DNA of 64,000 nt, from positions 248,001-312,000 of the forward strand of contig CAWCUH010000004.1 of assembly GCA_963798655.1 (NCBI GenBank). Reading direction: 5' to 3'. Made by a program: the position numbers and the translations under genes. The notes below the pieces were generated by a model. The model had not been told where the DNA came from, did no database searches, and was given only the letters and a program-made list of their open reading frames with translations. The DNA comes from CAVSMC01 sp963798655. GTDB lineage: Bacteria > Pseudomonadota > Gammaproteobacteria > Burkholderiales > Casimicrobiaceae. Of the stretch, positions 16,715 through 26,109 are shown piece after piece. Within the stretch, counting starts at the first letter, position 1. The number at the start of each line of letters is the position of its first letter.

Positions 16715-17179
16715 ATGATGCAATCGGCGCTTCGATGGCTGTGCAGATCCGCCGTTGGAACGGCGCTCGCGGCGGCCGCGGTTGCAGCGACCGTGCAAGT
16801 GAGCGTGTCCGATGCATGGATTCGCGCAACCGTTCCCGGCCAGCACGCGGCCGGCGCGTTCATGACGCTCGTCTCGAAATCGGACGCACGGCTGGTCGCG
16901 GCGTCGTCGCCGGCGGCCAAGGTGGTCGAGGTTCACGAGATGAAGCTCGAAGCCGGCGTGATGACGATGCGCGCCGTCGACAAGCTCGCGCTGCCCGCCG
17001 GCAAGCCGGTGGCGCTGACGCCAGGCGGCTACCACGTGATGCTGATGGGCCTCGCGAAGCCGCTTCGCGATGGCGACACCGTGCCGATCACGCTCGTCGT
17101 CGAGGACGGATCGGGCAAGCGGCACGACGTGCAGGTCACCGCGCCGGTGCGCGGGCTCACCGCGCGCGCGCCGAAGTAG
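16715..17179 (+). CDS. Periplasmic copper chaperone PCu(A)C
   Basis: 154 residues with a signal peptide (ALRWLCRSAVGTALAAAAVA). The Cu(I)-binding pattern H-X10-M-X21-H-X-M is present exactly: H in VVEVHEMKLEAG, M in MTMRAVD, and HVM in GGYHVMLMGL. PCu(A)C delivers copper to cytochrome oxidases (Cu-A or cbb3 maturation). An ATG pair at 16715/16718 gives an ambiguous start by one residue. It is divergent from the nrdD operon and shares a region with an FNR box, which would fit a role with a microaerobic oxidase (inference). Confidence 0.92.
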   Translation: MMQSALRWLCRSAVGTALAAAAVAATVQVSVSDAWIRATVPGQHAAGAFMTLVSKSDARLVAASSPAAKVVEVHEMKLEAGVMTMRAVDKLALPAGKPVALTPGGYHVMLMGLAKPLRDGDTVPITLVVEDGSGKRHDVQVTAPVRGLTARAPK

Positions 17180-17300
17180 CGCCGGCGATTGACAGCGCGC
17201 CGCCAGCGCGGTTTACTCGCCGGCCTGACCACCAGACCAGAAGCCGGACGCGCCGCGAGCCGGACGCCGCGGGTCGATTTCCAAACCGGAGGACATCACG

Positions 17301-18296
17301 ATGAAGGCTCTCATCCGCACGCTCGCGCGCACGCTGCTGGTCGGTGCGGCCGCGCTCTCGCTCGGCGCGAACGCGCAGCAGCCGATCACGCTGCACGGCG
17401 CCGTACAGTTCGCCGACGACCACCCGTTCAACAAGGCGCTGCTCAAGTTCGAGGAGCTCGTCAAGAAGTACTACGGCAAGCCGATCAACTTCGTGTTGCA
17501 CCGGAACAGCGAGCTCGGCATCGAGCCCGACTACTTCCAGTACATGAGCCAGGGGACGTCGGTCGACTATGCGATCGTGTCGCCGGCGCACATGTCGAAG
17601 TTCGCGAAGGCGGCGCCGCTGCTCGACATGCCGTTCCTGTTCCGCGACCTCGACCACTGGAACAAGGTGCTTGACTCCGACGCGTTCCAGCCGATCGTCG
17701 ACGACGTGTCGAAGAAGGCCGACGTGATGATCATCGGCTACGCTGGCGGCGGCACGCGCAACATCATCGCGAACAAGCCGATCCGCAACATGGCCGAGCT
17801 TCGCGGCTTCACGATGCGCGTGATGGGCGCGCCGATCCAGACGCAGATGTTCCAGGCGATCGGCGCCAAGCCTTCGGTGATCGCGTACAACGAGGTCTAC
17901 AATGCGATTCAGACCGGCGTCATCGGCGGCGCCGAGAACGAGGCGGCGGGCCTGAACGCGATGAAGTTCTACGAGGTCGGCCCGGACATCTCGCTCACCC
18001 AGCACGCGATCACCGTGCGGCCCATCTGCATCGCCGGCAAGACGTTCCGCAAACTGCCAGCCGACCTGCAGGCGGCGATCATCAAGGCAGGCAAGGAAGC
18101 CGGCAAGCTCGGCCGCGACATCGAGTCGTCCGAGGATTCGGCGCTGCTTGCGAAGCTCGAGAAGGAAGGCAAGCTCAAGACGTTCCCGTTCACCGAGCGG
18201 GCGAAGCTGCTCGAGCTCGCCGAGCCGGTCAAGCAGGCGTACGCGAAGGAAATCGACGCGACGGCGATCCTGAACAAGGTCAATTCGATTCACTGA
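17301..18296 (+). CDS. dctP: TRAP transporter solute-binding protein (DctP family)
   Basis: 331 residues with a signal peptide ending in LSLGANAQ. The DctP fold is recognised from SQGTSVDYAIVSPAHMSKFA, IGYAGGGTRNIIANKPIR and MRVMGAPIQTQMFQAIGAKP, where the arginine is the conserved carboxylate-binding residue of the family. It captures an organic acid in the periplasm for the DctQM permease encoded just downstream. The start is preceded by GGAGGACATCACG. The substrate is unknown; the dioxygenase that follows the operon may act on it. Confidence 0.92.
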   Translation: MKALIRTLARTLLVGAAALSLGANAQQPITLHGAVQFADDHPFNKALLKFEELVKKYYGKPINFVLHRNSELGIEPDYFQYMSQGTSVDYAIVSPAHMSKFAKAAPLLDMPFLFRDLDHWNKVLDSDAFQPIVDDVSKKADVMIIGYAGGGTRNIIANKPIRNMAELRGFTMRVMGAPIQTQMFQAIGAKPSVIAYNEVYNAIQTGVIGGAENEAAGLNAMKFYEVGPDISLTQHAITVRPICIAGKTFRKLPADLQAAIIKAGKEAGKLGRDIESSEDSALLAKLEKEGKLKTFPFTERAKLLELAEPVKQAYAKEIDATAILNKVNSIH

Positions 18297-18386
18297 TAGA
18301 CGTCCGCGGCCGGCCGGAGCGGCTCGCTGTGCGAGACCGCGCCGCGCCGGCCTTCGTTTGCCCGCATCCCCGATTAAGGCCCGCCG

Positions 18387-18866
18387 ATGCGAACGCTGAA
18401 CGCCGGCATCTACCGCGTGCTTCGCTTCGTCATCACCGTGCTGATCGCGGTGATGATCGTGCCGGTGACGCTGCAGATCGCGTCGCGCTTCGTCGAGCTC
18501 ATCCCGCGCTACATCTGGACGGAGGAAGTCGCGCGCTTTTGCCTGATCTGGCTGGTCATGCTCGGCTCGACCATCGCCGTGCGCGACGGTACGCATTTCG
18601 AGGTCGACGTTCTGCCCACCCCGGCGACCGCTCGCGGCAACGCGCTCGCGCGAATGATCGTGCACGTCGGCGTCCTCGCGATGGCGCTGATCTTCAGCTG
18701 GTACGGCGTGCCGTTCGCGCAGTTCGGCTCGATCCAGGAATCGGAAATGACCGGCATCAACATGCTGACGATGTACATCGCATGGCCGCTCGCCGGCATC
18801 GTGTGGGTGCTCTTCACCGTCGAGCACCTCGTCGACGACGTGAAGCTCTACGTGGACGCACGATGA
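18387..18866 (+). CDS. dctQ: TRAP transporter small permease (DctQ)
   Basis: 159 residues with four hydrophobic helices. The family pattern EEVARFCLIWLVMLGSTIAV lies in the second helix region, followed by RDGTHFEVDVL. It pairs with the large DctM subunit to form the membrane unit of the TRAP transporter, driven by the sodium gradient. It lies 90 bases after dctP and 19 bases before dctM. Confidence 0.9.
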   Translation: MRTLNAGIYRVLRFVITVLIAVMIVPVTLQIASRFVELIPRYIWTEEVARFCLIWLVMLGSTIAVRDGTHFEVDVLPTPATARGNALARMIVHVGVLAMALIFSWYGVPFAQFGSIQESEMTGINMLTMYIAWPLAGIVWVLFTVEHLVDDVKLYVDAR

Positions 18867-18885
18867 GCGCAAGCGAGGCTGTGGC

Positions 18886-20190
18886 GTGAGCGCGGGCGAA
18901 GTTGCCGCGATCCTGTTCGGCGTGTTCGGCGTGCTGATCGTGCTGCGCGTGCCGGTCGCGTTCGCGCTCGGCCTCGCATGCATCCCGGTGTTCTTCATAG
19001 ACGACCGGCTGACGCCGTTCCAGCTGCTGAACGAGATGTTCAAGGCGTACAACTCGTTCCTGCTGCTCGCGATTCCGTTCTTCATGCTGGCGGCGAACCT
19101 GATGAACACCGCCGGCATCACCGAGAAGCTCATCAGCCTGTCGCGCGCGCTGGTCGGTCACCTGCCCGGCGGCCTCGGGCACGTCAGCGTGCTCGTGTCG
19201 ATGCTCTTTGCCGGCATCTCGGGATCGTCGACCGCCGAGGCGGCGGGCGTGGGCGGCGTGCTGATCCCGGCGATGAAGAAGCAGGGCTACGACACCCGGT
19301 TCACCGTCGCGCTGGTTGCATGCGCGGCGGTGATGGGCGTCATCATCCCGCCGTCGATCCTGATGGTCGTCTGGGGGGGCGTGATCTCCGTGTCGATCGG
19401 CGGACTGTTCCTCGCGGGCGTCGTGCCCGGCCTGCTGATGGCCGTTTCACTGATGGTCGCCGTCTACCTGTACGCGAAGAAGCGCAACTATCCGGTGTAC
19501 CCGCGCGCGACGCTGCGCGAGCTCGGTCGCGCGTGCGCAAGTGCGATCCTGCCGATCCTCACGCCGGGCATCATCGTCGGCGGCATCGTCGGCGGCCTGT
19601 TCACGCCGACCGAGGCATCGGTCGTCGCCGTGATCTACGCGATGCTGCTCGGCGTGTTCGTGTACCGCAAGCTCGGCTCGGCGGAGCTCGGCCACGCGCT
19701 GTACGATTCGGCGCGCTTCGCCGCGATCGCGCTGTTCTGCATCGGCACCGCCTCGGCGTTCGGCTGGATCCTCGCGTGGTTCCACATCCCGCAGCTCGTC
19801 GTGACCGCGGTGGCGAGCTGGGGCGGCGGCGTCACGAGCGTCGCCTTCATCACCGCAGCCGCATTCCTTTTCATCGGCTGCTTCATCGACGCGATCCCGG
19901 CGATCATCATCGTCGGCACGATCCTGGCGCCGCTCGCGCACAAGGTCGGCATGCATCCGATCCACTTCGCCATCGTCGGCGTAATATCGATCGCCTACGG
20001 CCTCGTCACGCCGCCGTACGGCCTGTGCCTGATGATCGCGTGCTCGATCGGCGGCATCAAGATCAAGGAGGCCGTGCGCGACACGCTGATCCTGTTCATC
20101 CCGATGCTGCTGGTGCTGCTCGTCGTCATCTTCTTTCCCGACCTGATGCTGTGGCTTCCGCGCGTGCTGATGCCCGCCTATGTGAAATGA
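18886..20190 (+). CDS. dctM: TRAP transporter large permease (DctM)
   Basis: 434 residues, about twelve hydrophobic helices, starting at GTG. Typical DctM signatures are LLAIPFFMLAANLMNTAGIT, GHVSVLVSMLFAGISGSSTA and the repeated FTPTEASVVAVIYAMLLG and VTPPYGLCLMIACSIGG. It forms the transport channel with DctQ. The ATG of the next gene overlaps its stop (ATGA), so the dioxygenase is likely translated from the same message. Confidence 0.92.
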   Translation: MSAGEVAAILFGVFGVLIVLRVPVAFALGLACIPVFFIDDRLTPFQLLNEMFKAYNSFLLLAIPFFMLAANLMNTAGITEKLISLSRALVGHLPGGLGHVSVLVSMLFAGISGSSTAEAAGVGGVLIPAMKKQGYDTRFTVALVACAAVMGVIIPPSILMVVWGGVISVSIGGLFLAGVVPGLLMAVSLMVAVYLYAKKRNYPVYPRATLRELGRACASAILPILTPGIIVGGIVGGLFTPTEASVVAVIYAMLLGVFVYRKLGSAELGHALYDSARFAAIALFCIGTASAFGWILAWFHIPQLVVTAVASWGGGVTSVAFITAAAFLFIGCFIDAIPAIIIVGTILAPLAHKVGMHPIHFAIVGVISIAYGLVTPPYGLCLMIACSIGGIKIKEAVRDTLILFIPMLLVLLVVIFFPDLMLWLPRVLMPAYVK

Positions 20191-21080
20191 CGATTCGAAC
20201 CACGCCGCTCGCCGAAGGCTTCGGCGCGCAGACGAACGACGTCGACCTGTCGCGGCCGCTGTCCGACGACGCGTTCGCCGACGTCGAGCGCGCGTTCTTC
20301 GCCGCGCAGGTGCTGGTGCTGCGCGCGCAATCGCTCGAGCCGGCGCAGTTCGTCGCGTGGGCGCGCCGGTTCGGACGGCCCGAGCCGCACGTGATCGACC
20401 AGTTCCACCACCCGGCCGATGCGAACATCCTGATCCTGTCGAACCGACGCAACGACCGCGGCGGGCCGATCGGCCTCGCCGACGCGGGAACGTACTTCCA
20501 CACCGACTATTCGTACCTCGACGTTCCGGCGCGGGCGACGACGCTCTACTCGATCGAGGTGCCGAGCCACGGCGGCGACACGCTGTTCGCGAACCAGTAC
20601 GCCGCGTACGAAGGCTTGCCGTCGTCGATGAAGGCGCGCATCGACACGCTGGTGGCCGTTCATCACTACGGCAATCGCAAGGATCAGGACGAGTCGAGCC
20701 GCACGGTCGCCTCCGTGCTGACCGATGAGCAGAAGGCGAGGATGCCGCTGATCACGCATCCGATCGTTCGCACGCATCCGGTCACCGGGCGCAAGGCGCT
20801 GTACGCGGTGTCGGGCAGCTCGTTCGGCATCGTTGGCATGCCGGACGACGAGGCGGTCGACCTGCTCGACGGGCTCGCCGCGCACGCGACGCAGCCGATA
20901 TACCAGCTGAGGCTCGCCTACGCCGTCGGCGACGTCGTCATCTGGGACAACGCGTCGCTGCTGCATTCGGCGACGCTGACCGACCCGAACGATCCGCGCA
21001 CGCTGTGGCGGATCACGATCAAGGAACCGGCGCTCGCAGCGACCTCCGTCATCGCCCCGACGTTTGCGGGCCGCATGTAA
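20187..21080 (+). CDS. TauD/TfdA family Fe(II)/2-oxoglutarate dioxygenase
   Basis: 297 residues. It shows the His-X-Asp iron ligands in YFHTDYSYLDVPA (about residue 105), the distal histidine in NASLLHSATLTDP and the 2-oxoglutarate-binding arginine in RTLWRITIKE. Members hydroxylate small organic acids, sulfonates or phosphonates. The ATG overlaps the dctM stop by 4 bases, and an ABC permease starts 6 bases after its stop, so it is sandwiched between two transport systems. The substrate cannot be told from sequence. Confidence 0.9.
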   Translation: MTIRTTPLAEGFGAQTNDVDLSRPLSDDAFADVERAFFAAQVLVLRAQSLEPAQFVAWARRFGRPEPHVIDQFHHPADANILILSNRRNDRGGPIGLADAGTYFHTDYSYLDVPARATTLYSIEVPSHGGDTLFANQYAAYEGLPSSMKARIDTLVAVHHYGNRKDQDESSRTVASVLTDEQKARMPLITHPIVRTHPVTGRKALYAVSGSSFGIVGMPDDEAVDLLDGLAAHATQPIYQLRLAYAVGDVVIWDNASLLHSATLTDPNDPRTLWRITIKEPALAATSVIAPTFAGRM

Positions 21081-21086
21081 CGCTCG

Positions 21087-21878
21087 ATGCTTCCGCGCTG
21101 GGTCACAGCGGCGTACGTCGTCTATCTCGCAGCGCCCATCGCGCTGCTCGTCGTCGGCTCGATCGGCGAGCTGTGGCTCAACACGCTGCTGCCGACCGGT
21201 GCGACGTCGAAGTGGTATGTCGAGGTTGCGTCCGACCCGAGCTTCCGCCGCGCGTTCGCATCGAGCCTGATCGTCGCTGCGTCCACGTGCGTCGTGTGTG
21301 TCGCGACGGGATTGCCGCTCGCGTACGCGCTGTACCGCACCGAGCGAAGGCGCGTGCGAGCGCTTGCGCGCGTGCTGTCGCTGATGCCGGTGGCGCTGCC
21401 GCCACTCGTGCTCGCGTTCGGCTTCATCCTCGTCTTCTCGAGCGACGCGCTGCCGTGGCTCGGCAGCCGTGCGTTGCTGATCGCCGGACACGTCGTGCTG
21501 TGCCTGCCGTATTTCCTGCAGACGATCCTCGCCGACATGCAGCGGCTCGGACTGCGCACGCTCGAGGATGCGGCAGAATCGCTCGGCAGCAGCGGCGCCC
21601 AGCGCTTCGTGCACATCGTGCTGCCCGCGCTTCGCCACTCGGTGCTCGCCGGCCTCATCGTCGTCGCGGCGCTGTCGATCGGCGAATTCCAGCTGTCGAA
21701 CCTCGTCGCCGGCTTCCTCAATCGCACGTATCCGGTCGTCTTGCTGCAGGCGTTCTACGGTGCGACCGGATTCGCCTGCGCGGCGACGGTCGTGCTGCTC
21801 GCGCTCGCGCTCGCCGCATCGGTCACCGGCGCGCTGTCGACGCGCGGCGCCGCGCACTTGTCGGCGGCGGCAGGATGA
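21087..21878 (+). CDS. ABC transporter permease (spermidine/putrescine/iron-type, PotB/FbpB-like half)
   Basis: 263 residues with six helices and the coupling-loop motif DAAESLGSSGAQRFVHIVLP (EAA loop) typical of binding-protein-dependent permeases. It is the first gene of an ABC importer with a second permease three genes later, so the membrane unit would be a heterodimer. The next gene overlaps by 4 bases. Confidence 0.88.
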   Translation: MLPRWVTAAYVVYLAAPIALLVVGSIGELWLNTLLPTGATSKWYVEVASDPSFRRAFASSLIVAASTCVVCVATGLPLAYALYRTERRRVRALARVLSLMPVALPPLVLAFGFILVFSSDALPWLGSRALLIAGHVVLCLPYFLQTILADMQRLGLRTLEDAAESLGSSGAQRFVHIVLPALRHSVLAGLIVVAALSIGEFQLSNLVAGFLNRTYPVVLLQAFYGATGFACAATVVLLALALAASVTGALSTRGAAHLSAAAG

Positions 21879-22915
21879 GCAGGCAACCCGCCGTCCGCCT
21901 CGCCGGCGTCACGTTTCGCTATCCGGGAACCAACGCCGGCGTGCGCGACGTGACGCTCGACATCGCGCCCGGCGAGCTCCTCGTGTGCATCGGCCCGTCG
22001 GGCTGCGGCAAGACGACGCTGCTCCGGCTGATCGCCGGCTTCCTTGCGCCGCAGTCGGGATGCATCGAGCTCGACGGTGTCGACGTCACCTCGACCGGCG
22101 TGCGCTCGCGCGAGTGCGGCATCGTGTTCCAGTCGTATGCGCTGTTCCCGCACATGAGCGTGCGCGACAACGTCGCGTATCCGTTGCGCGTGCGCGACGT
22201 CGCGCCGGACGAGCGTCGTCGACGGGCCGACGCGATGCTCGACCTCGTCGGCCTTGGTGATCTCGGCGAGCGGCTGCCGGCGCAGCTCTCCGGCGGCCAG
22301 CAGCAGCGCGTCGCACTCGCGCGCGCGCTCGCTTTCCGCCCGCGTGCGCTGCTGCTCGACGAGCCGCTGTCCGCGCTCGACGCTGCAACGCGCGTCGCGA
22401 TGCGCGACGAGCTTCGACGCATACAGCAGCAGCAGGCGATCGCGTCGCTGCTGATCACCCACGACCAGGACGAGGCGCTGTCGCTCGGCGATCGCATTGC
22501 GGTGCTGCGCGACGGCGCGCTCGTGCAGGTCGCGACGCCGGTCGAGCTCTACGACCGGCCCGCCGACGCGTTCGTCGCGAGCTTCGTCGGCCGCGCGAAC
22601 CTCATCGACGGCACGGCCGCCGGAGCCGACGCGGTCGACACGCCGCTCGGGCGCATCGCGACGGGGCCGCACGGAATCGCCGACGGCACTCGCGTGCGGC
22701 TGCTCGTGCGCCCCGAGCGCGTCGAGCCGGCGCCCGGCGGCAGCGGCGAAAACGTGTTCGGCGCGAGCGTCGTGCACGACCGCTTTTTCGGCGCGAGCCG
22801 CCAGGTCGAGCTCGCCGTGGCGCACGGCCGCCTCAAGATGGACACCGCGATGCGCGGCGAAATAGTGCATGTGCACGTGCCGCGCGATGCGGTACAGTTT
22901 CTTCCGGTTTCTTGA
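21875..22915 (+). CDS. ABC transporter ATP-binding protein (PotA/FbpC-like)
   Basis: 346 residues. Walker A GPSGCGKTT at about residue 39, signature LSGGQQQRVALARAL, Walker B ALLLDEPLSALDAA, and H-loop LLITHDQDEALSLG are all intact. A C-terminal TOBE-like domain (RVRLLVRPERVEPAPGG) is present, as in importers for polyamines, ferric iron or 2-aminoethylphosphonate. It powers the adjacent permeases. The ATGA overlap with the upstream permease indicates coupling. Confidence 0.92.
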   Translation: MSRQPAVRLAGVTFRYPGTNAGVRDVTLDIAPGELLVCIGPSGCGKTTLLRLIAGFLAPQSGCIELDGVDVTSTGVRSRECGIVFQSYALFPHMSVRDNVAYPLRVRDVAPDERRRRADAMLDLVGLGDLGERLPAQLSGGQQQRVALARALAFRPRALLLDEPLSALDAATRVAMRDELRRIQQQQAIASLLITHDQDEALSLGDRIAVLRDGALVQVATPVELYDRPADAFVASFVGRANLIDGTAAGADAVDTPLGRIATGPHGIADGTRVRLLVRPERVEPAPGGSGENVFGASVVHDRFFGASRQVELAVAHGRLKMDTAMRGEIVHVHVPRDAVQFLPVS

Positions 22916-22926
22916 CGGAGGCTGCG

Positions 22927-24003
22927 ATGAGGATTTCACAATGGCTGTTCGCCGCGGCGGCAGCGGCGTTCGCGATCGTCGGTGCGGCGCAGACGGTCAA
23001 CGATTCACCGGAGCTCTATCCGGGCGAGAAGGCGCTCTACGAGGCGGCGAAAAAGGAAGGCCTCGTGGTGAGCTTCGACACCGGCCCCACGTGGGCGAAC
23101 TGGGCGGCGCAGTTCGCGGCATTCAAGAAGCGCTATCCGGAAGTCGAGCTCGTCTACAACGACTTGGGCTCCGGCGCGACGGTCGTCGCGCTCGACAAGT
23201 CGCGCAACCGGCCGCAGGCGGACACCGCCTACTACTTCGCCGCGTCGGCGATCGACGCCGTCGCGAAGGACGTCGTCGCGCCGTTCAAGCCGGTCAACTT
23301 CGACAAGCTGCCGCCGGTGTTCCGCGACGCGGACGGCAAGTGGTTCACGATCCATTCGCTCACCGTCGCGTTCGTCGTCAACACCAAGCTCGTGAAGAAC
23401 GTGCCGCAGTCGTGGGCCGATCTGCTGAAGCCCGAGTACAAGAACACGATCGTCTACCTCGATCCGCGCTCGACCGGACAAGGCCAGGTGCTCGCGTTCG
23501 CGGCGAACTTCGGCACCGGCGGCGACATGAGCAACGTGCAGCCCGGCCTCGACTACCTCGGCAAGCTGCACAAGTCGGGCAACGTGCTGCGCGTGCTCGG
23601 CACGACGCCGTACGCGCAGTTCGTGAAAGGCGAGATTCCGATCTGGATCAGCTACGAGAACGACGGCCTCAAGGCGAAGTACACCGACGGGCTCGGTGAC
23701 GCGGTCGCCGTCGTGATCCCGAAGGAAGCGTCCGCCGCCGCTCCGTACGCGATCAGCTTGGTCAAGAACGACCCGAATCCGAATGCCGGCAAGCTGTGGC
23801 TGAACTTCATCATGACCGACTTCGGCCAGGGCATCTTCGCGCAGGGATTCGTGCGTCCGTCCGTTCCCGGCGTGAAGCTGCCGGCCAGCGTTGCCGACAA
23901 GCTGCCGGCGGCGCCGCAAGTGAAGCCGCTCGACGTGAAGGCGGCGGCGGCGAAGAAGGCCGACATCGACAAGGGCTGGGCGGCCGCGACCGGAACGCAA
24001 TAG
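22927..24003 (+). CDS. ABC transporter substrate-binding protein (family 1/6 type)
   Basis: 358 residues with a signal peptide (WLFAAAAAAFAIVGAAQ) and a start preceded by GGAGGCTGCG. The mature sequence (PGEKALYEAAKKEGLVVSFD, PQSWADLLKPEYKNTIVYLD, SAAAPYAISLVKNDPNPNAG) matches the group of extracellular binding proteins for Fe(III), phosphonates and phosphorylated compounds. The iron-binding tyrosine pair of FbpA is not evident, so an organic ligand is more likely (inference). Confidence 0.88.
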   Translation: MRISQWLFAAAAAAFAIVGAAQTVNDSPELYPGEKALYEAAKKEGLVVSFDTGPTWANWAAQFAAFKKRYPEVELVYNDLGSGATVVALDKSRNRPQADTAYYFAASAIDAVAKDVVAPFKPVNFDKLPPVFRDADGKWFTIHSLTVAFVVNTKLVKNVPQSWADLLKPEYKNTIVYLDPRSTGQGQVLAFAANFGTGGDMSNVQPGLDYLGKLHKSGNVLRVLGTTPYAQFVKGEIPIWISYENDGLKAKYTDGLGDAVAVVIPKEASAAAPYAISLVKNDPNPNAGKLWLNFIMTDFGQGIFAQGFVRPSVPGVKLPASVADKLPAAPQVKPLDVKAAAAKKADIDKGWAAATGTQ

Positions 24004-24013
24004 CCCACGCCGC

Positions 24014-24832
24014 ATGCGTGCGTCGACGCAGGCGCTGCTGGCACTTCCGGCGGCGCTGCTGCTCGCGTTGTTCTTCGGCGTGCCCGTCGCGGCGCTCGCC
24101 GTCGATGCGCTGTCCGACGGCGCGCGCGCGTTCGGCCGCGTGCTGGCATTGCCCGCGTTCTGGCCGTCGCTCGCCGGCAGCGCGCTGCTCACGCTCGTCG
24201 CATCGACGGTGTCGACCGCGATCGGCGTGGCGGTCGCGATGCATCTCGCGCGATTGCCCGAGCGCACGCGCACGCTGCTCGCGTTCGTGATCGCGCTGCC
24301 GCTGACGTTCTCCGGCCTGATCGTCGCGTACGGCTTCATCCTCGCGTACGGCCGCGCCGGCTTCTTCACGCAGTTGCTCGCGATGGCGGGCCTCGACGCG
24401 GCGACGATCGGCAAAGGCCTGTTCACGCCGGTGGGTCTCGCGTTCGCCTCGTCGTACTACCTGATCCCGCGCGTCGTGATGTCGATCCTGCCGGTGCTCG
24501 TCAACTTCGACCGCACGCAATCCGCCGCCGCCGAGTCGCTCGGCGCGACGCCCGCGCAGGCGTTTCGTCACGTGATGCTGCCGCAGGTCGCGGCGCCGAT
24601 CGGCGCCGCGTTCTGCCTCGTCGCCGCGGTGGTGTTCGGCGCCTACGGCACGGCGCTCGCGCTCGTCGGGACGCGACTCAACATCCTGCCGCTGCAACTC
24701 TACAGTCTCATCTCGGAAACCGGCTCCGACTTCCCGGCGGCGGCCGCGCTTGCGCTGCTGATCACGGCGGCGTGCTCGGCGATCATGACGACCGGCGAAT
24801 GGTTCGGCGCACGGCATGAGCGCCACCTTTAG
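24014..24832 (+). CDS. ABC transporter permease, second subunit
   Basis: 272 residues, six helices, with the EAA loop SAAAESLGATPAQAFRHVML. It completes the four-gene importer begun at 21087 (permease, ATPase, binding protein, permease), the gene order also seen in 2-aminoethylphosphonate (PhnSTUV-like) systems. Its end overlaps the start of the next gene by 17 bases. Confidence 0.88.
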   Translation: MRASTQALLALPAALLLALFFGVPVAALAVDALSDGARAFGRVLALPAFWPSLAGSALLTLVASTVSTAIGVAVAMHLARLPERTRTLLAFVIALPLTFSGLIVAYGFILAYGRAGFFTQLLAMAGLDAATIGKGLFTPVGLAFASSYYLIPRVVMSILPVLVNFDRTQSAAAESLGATPAQAFRHVMLPQVAAPIGAAFCLVAAVVFGAYGTALALVGTRLNILPLQLYSLISETGSDFPAAAALALLITAACSAIMTTGEWFGARHERHL

Positions 24833-25449
24833 GCTCGATCGCGCGCGCGGCGCGCTGTTCGACGCGGGCGGCCGCCGATTCGATCCGGCGACGCGCGCAT
24901 GGAACCTCGCGCACGACGCGTCGGGCGAATCCGCGGATGCGATCGCCGCGGCGCGCTGGCTGCAGCGCGAAAGCGGCACGCCGATCCGCGTGCCGGTCGG
25001 CGTCATCGGTCCACGCGACGCGACGCCGGCGCAGCTCGCCTGTGCGGAAGAAGCCGGCGCGGCGCTCGCCGACATCGGTTTGGCGATCGTCTGCGGCGGA
25101 CGCCAAGGCGTGATGGAAGCGACGTGCAAGGGCGCCGCGCGCCACGGCGGGCTCACGATCGGGCTGTTGCCGGACGTCGATCCGTCGCTCGCAAACCCGT
25201 ACGCGCGCGTCGTCGTCGCGACCGGCATCGGTGAGGCGCGCAACGCGCTGATCGCGCGCTCGGCGCTGTGCCTCGTCGCGATCGGCGACAGCTACGGCAC
25301 GCTGTCCGAGGTCGCGCTCGGACTGCACTTCGGAAAGCTCGTCATCGGGCTCGAAGGCGCGGCGCGCGTCGACGGCGTCGATGCGGGTTTCGACCGTCGG
25401 CGAAGCGGTCGAGCGCGTCGCGCGCTTCGCGCTGAACGTCCCGATCTGA
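24816..25449 (+). pseudogene. TIGR00725/LOG-like nucleotide-binding protein, frameshifted near its end
   Basis: The frame from ATG 24816 gives a LOG/TIGR00725-like Rossmann protein: VGVIGPRDATPAQLACAEEA, the loop CGGRQGVMEATCKGA and GIGEARNALIARSALCL. The expected C-terminus, VSTVGEAVERVARFALNVPI followed by TGA at 25447, is in the next frame. Removing one G from the GGG at about 25385-25387 joins the two. As written the frame runs on as an Arg-rich shadow to about 25478. The corrected protein would be about 210 residues. It overlaps the upstream permease by 17 bases. The function of this family is not established. Confidence 0.75.
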
Positions 25450-25485
25450 CTGGCTCGGCTCGCCCGGGCCGCGGATGACGCGCGC

Positions 25486-25980
25486 TTAACGTATCTGCGA
25501 GGCGTCGACGAGCCGGTAGAGCATCCCCTCAGGATCGTCCTTCATGACGAGCAGCTTGCCGGAGAGGACGACCGGCTCGATCGAATAGGCAATGCCGGAT
25601 TTCGCTTTCACCTCGATCATCGCCTCAGGGCCGGCAGGCATGCAGAACGGACAATGCGGTGGAACGGCCGAGATCAGGAAATGCTGCTGCCGCTCGCCCA
25701 AGCCCAGCGGAATCATGAAGCCCTGCACGCGCACGTCGCTGCGGTCGAGCGCGAGGACGGCGGCGTCGAAGCGCGGCATCATGCGACCCTTGTCGCTCAC
25801 CGGCTCGACCTTCGCGAGCGTCTGCCACGACAGGACGCCGGCGCGCTCCGGAAGCACTTGGGACGCGTAATCGATTGCGCTCGGAAGACCCGACGCGGGG
25901 ATGTTCGAGTCGAACGCGCCGGCGGGCGCCAACGCGAGCGACGCGATCGCGGCGAGCAAAGCGGTGAGCGTCTTTTTCAT
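25486..25980 (-). CDS. DUF3299 family exported protein
   Basis: 164 residues with a signal peptide (TLTALLAAIASLALAPAGAF). The DUF3299 pattern is clear: VRVQGFMIPLG, LISAVPPHCPFCMPAGPEAM with a CPFC pair near residue 112, and SGKLLVMKDDPEGMLYRLVD. A family member (PA4066) belongs to the Zur-regulated PA4063-PA4066 operon of Pseudomonas aeruginosa. Here it is the last gene of a minus-strand run that starts with a Fur-family regulator and a MacB-like ABC pair, so a role in periplasmic zinc handling is likely (inference). It is convergent with the LOG-like gene. Confidence 0.85.
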   Translation of the reverse strand: MKKTLTALLAAIASLALAPAGAFDSNIPASGLPSAIDYASQVLPERAGVLSWQTLAKVEPVSDKGRMMPRFDAAVLALDRSDVRVQGFMIPLGLGERQQHFLISAVPPHCPFCMPAGPEAMIEVKAKSGIAYSIEPVVLSGKLLVMKDDPEGMLYRLVDASQIR

Positions 25981-26109
25981 GATTCTCTCCGCGGCGCCGT
26001 CACGGCGCGAGATTCACGGATGCACAGTTTAGCGTGGGCACAGCCGGACACCAAGCGGTGTCCGTCCGACGCGCCCATCGTTCGAATTGCCGCAGACTGC
26101 CGCACGCCG

